NCBI GenBank assembly: GCA_946478775.1
Contig: CAMLDR010000202.1
Coordinates: 1 to 7,224, forward strand
Reading direction: 5' to 3'
DNA: 7,224 nucleotides
Origin: an uncultured Flavobacteriales bacterium
GTDB taxonomy: Bacteria > Bacteroidota > Bacteroidia > Flavobacteriales > Crocinitomicaceae
Shown in pieces: positions 5,904 through 7,224 of this stretch; position 1 is the first letter of the stretch; every line of letters starts with the position of its first letter. The notes under the pieces were generated by a model. The model ran no database searches. It was not told the origin of the DNA and was given only the letters and a program-made list of their open reading frames with translations. The translations under genes were made by a program, and so were the position numbers.

Positions 5904-6768
5904 CCATTCTGATTTTCTCCCAAAGGTTCACCGTTTCAACCGCTTCTTTTACATCATGAACACGAAGAATATTCGCTCCTTTATCCAAGGCCATTGTATT
6001 CAAAACACTTGTCCCGTTCAGTGAATCCGAAGGATCAATCCCCAGTGTTCTATAGATCATCGATTTTCTGGAGATTCCAACTAAAACCGGGCAGTCGAAG
6101 AACTGAAACGCTTCCATATAAGCAAACAATTCCAGGTTTTGTTCACTGTTCTTCGCAAATCCGAAACCGGGATCAATCAGAATATCCTTTAGTCCGGCGG
6201 CTCGTGCTTTTTCCAATTGAACTCCCAATTCAACGATAACTTCCCGGAGCAGGTTTTCGTAGTGATTTAGCTGAGCCATTGTTTGCGGGGTTCCGCGCAT
6301 ATGCATTAAAACAAATGGTACCTGATGGGATGCCGTGATCGAAAAAATTTCCGGATTGATCAGTCCGCCACTGATATCATTGATCAGGTGCGCACCTTGC
6401 TGTAATGCGTAAGAAGCCACTTCGGACTGAAAGGTATCAACACTGATCTTCACTTCGGGATAATGCTCCAATGTGTAAGAAACAGCAAATTTGATTCGTT
6501 CAATTTCGGCTTTCTCAGTGATGTGTTCCGCACCCGGTCTGCTCGAGTAACCACCTATATCTAACCATGTTGCACCGTTTTTCACGTGCAGATCGATTAA
6601 ATTCCGTTGTTTTTCGATAGAAGAACTTTGACTGTCCGGGTAAAAAGAATCCGGTGTGCAATTGACAATTCCCATCACCTGCGGTTCAGAAATAGTGAAT
6701 AACTTACCACGGATGTTTAGCGCCCGTTCTCGCGAAAAATGTGTATTTTCAGACCTTAAAAATTCCAT
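5887..6768 (-). CDS. folP: Dihydropteroate synthase
   Basis: FolP joins p-aminobenzoate to 6-hydroxymethyl-dihydropterin pyrophosphate in folate synthesis and is the sulfonamide target. The 293-residue TIM-barrel protein has every expected motif: MGIVNCTPDSF (32-42), DIGGYSSRPGA (70-80), SVDTF (109-113), INDISGG (129-135), MHMRGTP (155-161), DPGFGFAK (199-206), GISRKS (231-236), NGTS (251-254) and RVHDV (269-273). By comparison with E. coli, the ligand residues Asn36, Asp111, Asn130, Asp199, Lys235, Arg269 and His271 are all present. Phe42 and Pro78, at positions linked to sulfonamide resistance elsewhere, are the wild-type residues. Cys replaces the usual Val in the first motif, and Tyr replaces Glu in the second, the latter being common in Bacteroidota. 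The start gives a normal N-terminus. Only 10 bases separate its ATG from that of the divergent DUF1599 gene. The C-terminal GNYQL is encoded by the palindromic repeat. Confidence 0.97.
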   Translation of the reverse strand: MEFLRSENTHFSRERALNIRGKLFTISEPQVMGIVNCTPDSFYPDSQSSSIEKQRNLIDLHVKNGATWLDIGGYSSRPGAEHITEKAEIERIKFAVSYTLEHYPEVKISVDTFQSEVASYALQQGAHLINDISGGLINPEIFSITASHQVPFVLMHMRGTPQTMAQLNHYENLLREVIVELGVQLEKARAAGLKDILIDPGFGFAKNSEQNLELFAYMEAFQFFDCPVLVGISRKSMIYRTLGIDPSDSLNGTSVLNTMALDKGANILRVHDVKEAVETVNLWEKIRMGNYQL

Positions 6769-6778
6769 ACCAACATAG

Positions 6779-7224
6779 ATGATACAAACATCGGAACAAT
6801 ATCAACACATCGTACAGGGTTGTAGAGAAATTTTCCTTAAAAAGACCAAAGATTACGGAACTTCCTGGCGTATTGCAAGAGCCAGCAGTTTAACCGATCA
6901 AATCTTCATAAAGGCAAATCGCATCCGAACGATCCAGGAAACCGGTGAGAATAAAGTAGGGGAAAGTATCGAAGGAGAATTCGGGGCGATGATGAACTAT
7001 TGTATCATGGCCATTATTCAATGCCGGTCAACAGATGAGATGGGACTTGAATTAACACCCGATCAGGCTTTGAGCCTTTACAATGAAGTAGCTCAGGAAG
7101 CATTTGAACTGATGGAAAAAAAGAATCACGATTACGGTGAAGCCTGGAGAGATATGCGCGTAAGTTCATTAACCGATATGATTTTAATGAAGTTGTTACG
7201 AATTAAACAAATTGAGGATAATGG
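6779..7224 (+). CDS. DUF1599 domain protein, 3' end cut by the window
   Basis: Reading from the ATG at 6779 gives 148 open codons that run off the window end without a stop. The sequence has two copies of the DUF1599 (Pfam PF07659) signature, K-K-x-x-D-Y-G-x-x-W-R...SSLTD, at residues 21-40 and 114-133. An acidic and hydrophobic helix, EGEFGAMMNYCIMAII (65-80), lies between them. The predicted fold is all-alpha. Full-length Bacteroidota members have about 180 residues, so perhaps 30-40 are missing. The biochemical function is not established. I recall the family being linked by comparative genomics to modified nucleotide metabolism, a weak pointer. In many Bacteroidota this gene precedes a DoxX-like membrane protein and triosephosphate isomerase, which would lie beyond the window. 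It diverges from folP, with its promoter probably inside the folP coding region. Start choice rests on being the first in-frame ATG and on the full first repeat. Confidence 0.85.
   Translation, partial: MIQTSEQYQHIVQGCREIFLKKTKDYGTSWRIARASSLTDQIFIKANRIRTIQETGENKVGESIEGEFGAMMNYCIMAIIQCRSTDEMGLELTPDQALSLYNEVAQEAFELMEKKNHDYGEAWRDMRVSSLTDMILMKLLRIKQIEDN
6800..7224 (+). repeat. Internal duplication in the DUF1599 protein
   Basis: Residues 8-56 (6800-6946) and 101-149 (7079-7224, the last codon incomplete) repeat with an offset of 93 residues. Over residues 21-56 against 114-149, 19 of 36 positions are identical, including KK, DYG, WR, SSLTD, and the R-I...I pattern after it. The two halves are related as protein but have diverged at DNA level. 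The second copy is cut by the window end. Confidence 0.85.

Noticed and set aside
6744..6751. TATTTTCA as promoter of the DUF1599 gene
   Set aside because: Two mismatches in the conserved TTTG half and no upstream partner make it too weak to list.

Overview
The window looks like chromosomal housekeeping DNA from a member of the Bacteroidota, most likely order Flavobacteriales. A Fluviicola-like Crocinitomicaceae is a guess from overall gene style, not proven. Pointers are the Bacteroidota promoter signature TAnnTTTG at three gene starts (53-60, 464-471, 3605-3612), the lack of Shine-Dalgarno sequences, a type B ribosomal protein L31, a WG-repeat protein, a DihydroPteroate synthase with the DIGGYSSRPGA variant motif, and a DUF1599 protein. 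Base composition is moderately AT-rich. There is no sign of phage, transposon, CRISPR or RNA genes.

Layout. (1) 1-408: rpmE2 (L31 type B) as a single-gene unit with a promoter and a strong intrinsic terminator. (2) 464-3494: a two-gene unit. It starts with an exported 703-residue protein (signal peptide, five F-x-K-x-Y-P helical repeats, eleven WG repeats) and continues one base later with an AAC(3)-family N-acetyltransferase. The promoter core lies only 4 bases before the first ATG, so the message may be leaderless. A long hairpin follows at 3514-3543. (3) 3605-5820: menB (menaquinone synthesis), a small MscS-type mechanosensitive channel, and a PaaI-type hotdog thioesterase that overlaps the channel gene by 4 bases. 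MenB makes DHNA-CoA, and a thioesterase is the next step of that pathway, so the last gene is a reasonable candidate for the DHNA-CoA hydrolase. (4) 5821-5903: an AT-rich nested inverted repeat built from five copies of ATTATCAA. It starts directly after the thioesterase stop and runs into the 3' end of the convergent folP gene, encoding its last residues. (5) 5887-7224: folP on the minus strand and, diverging from it with only 10 bases between the two start codons, the first 148 codons of a DUF1599 gene with a clear internal duplication.

Every gene except the WG protein and the acetyltransferase has a recognisable housekeeping role. I did not find a convincing new multi-gene system. The points most worth a second look are the folP-invading palindrome, the possible leaderless start of the WG gene, the WG/acetyltransferase pairing, and the duplicated DUF1599 protein.
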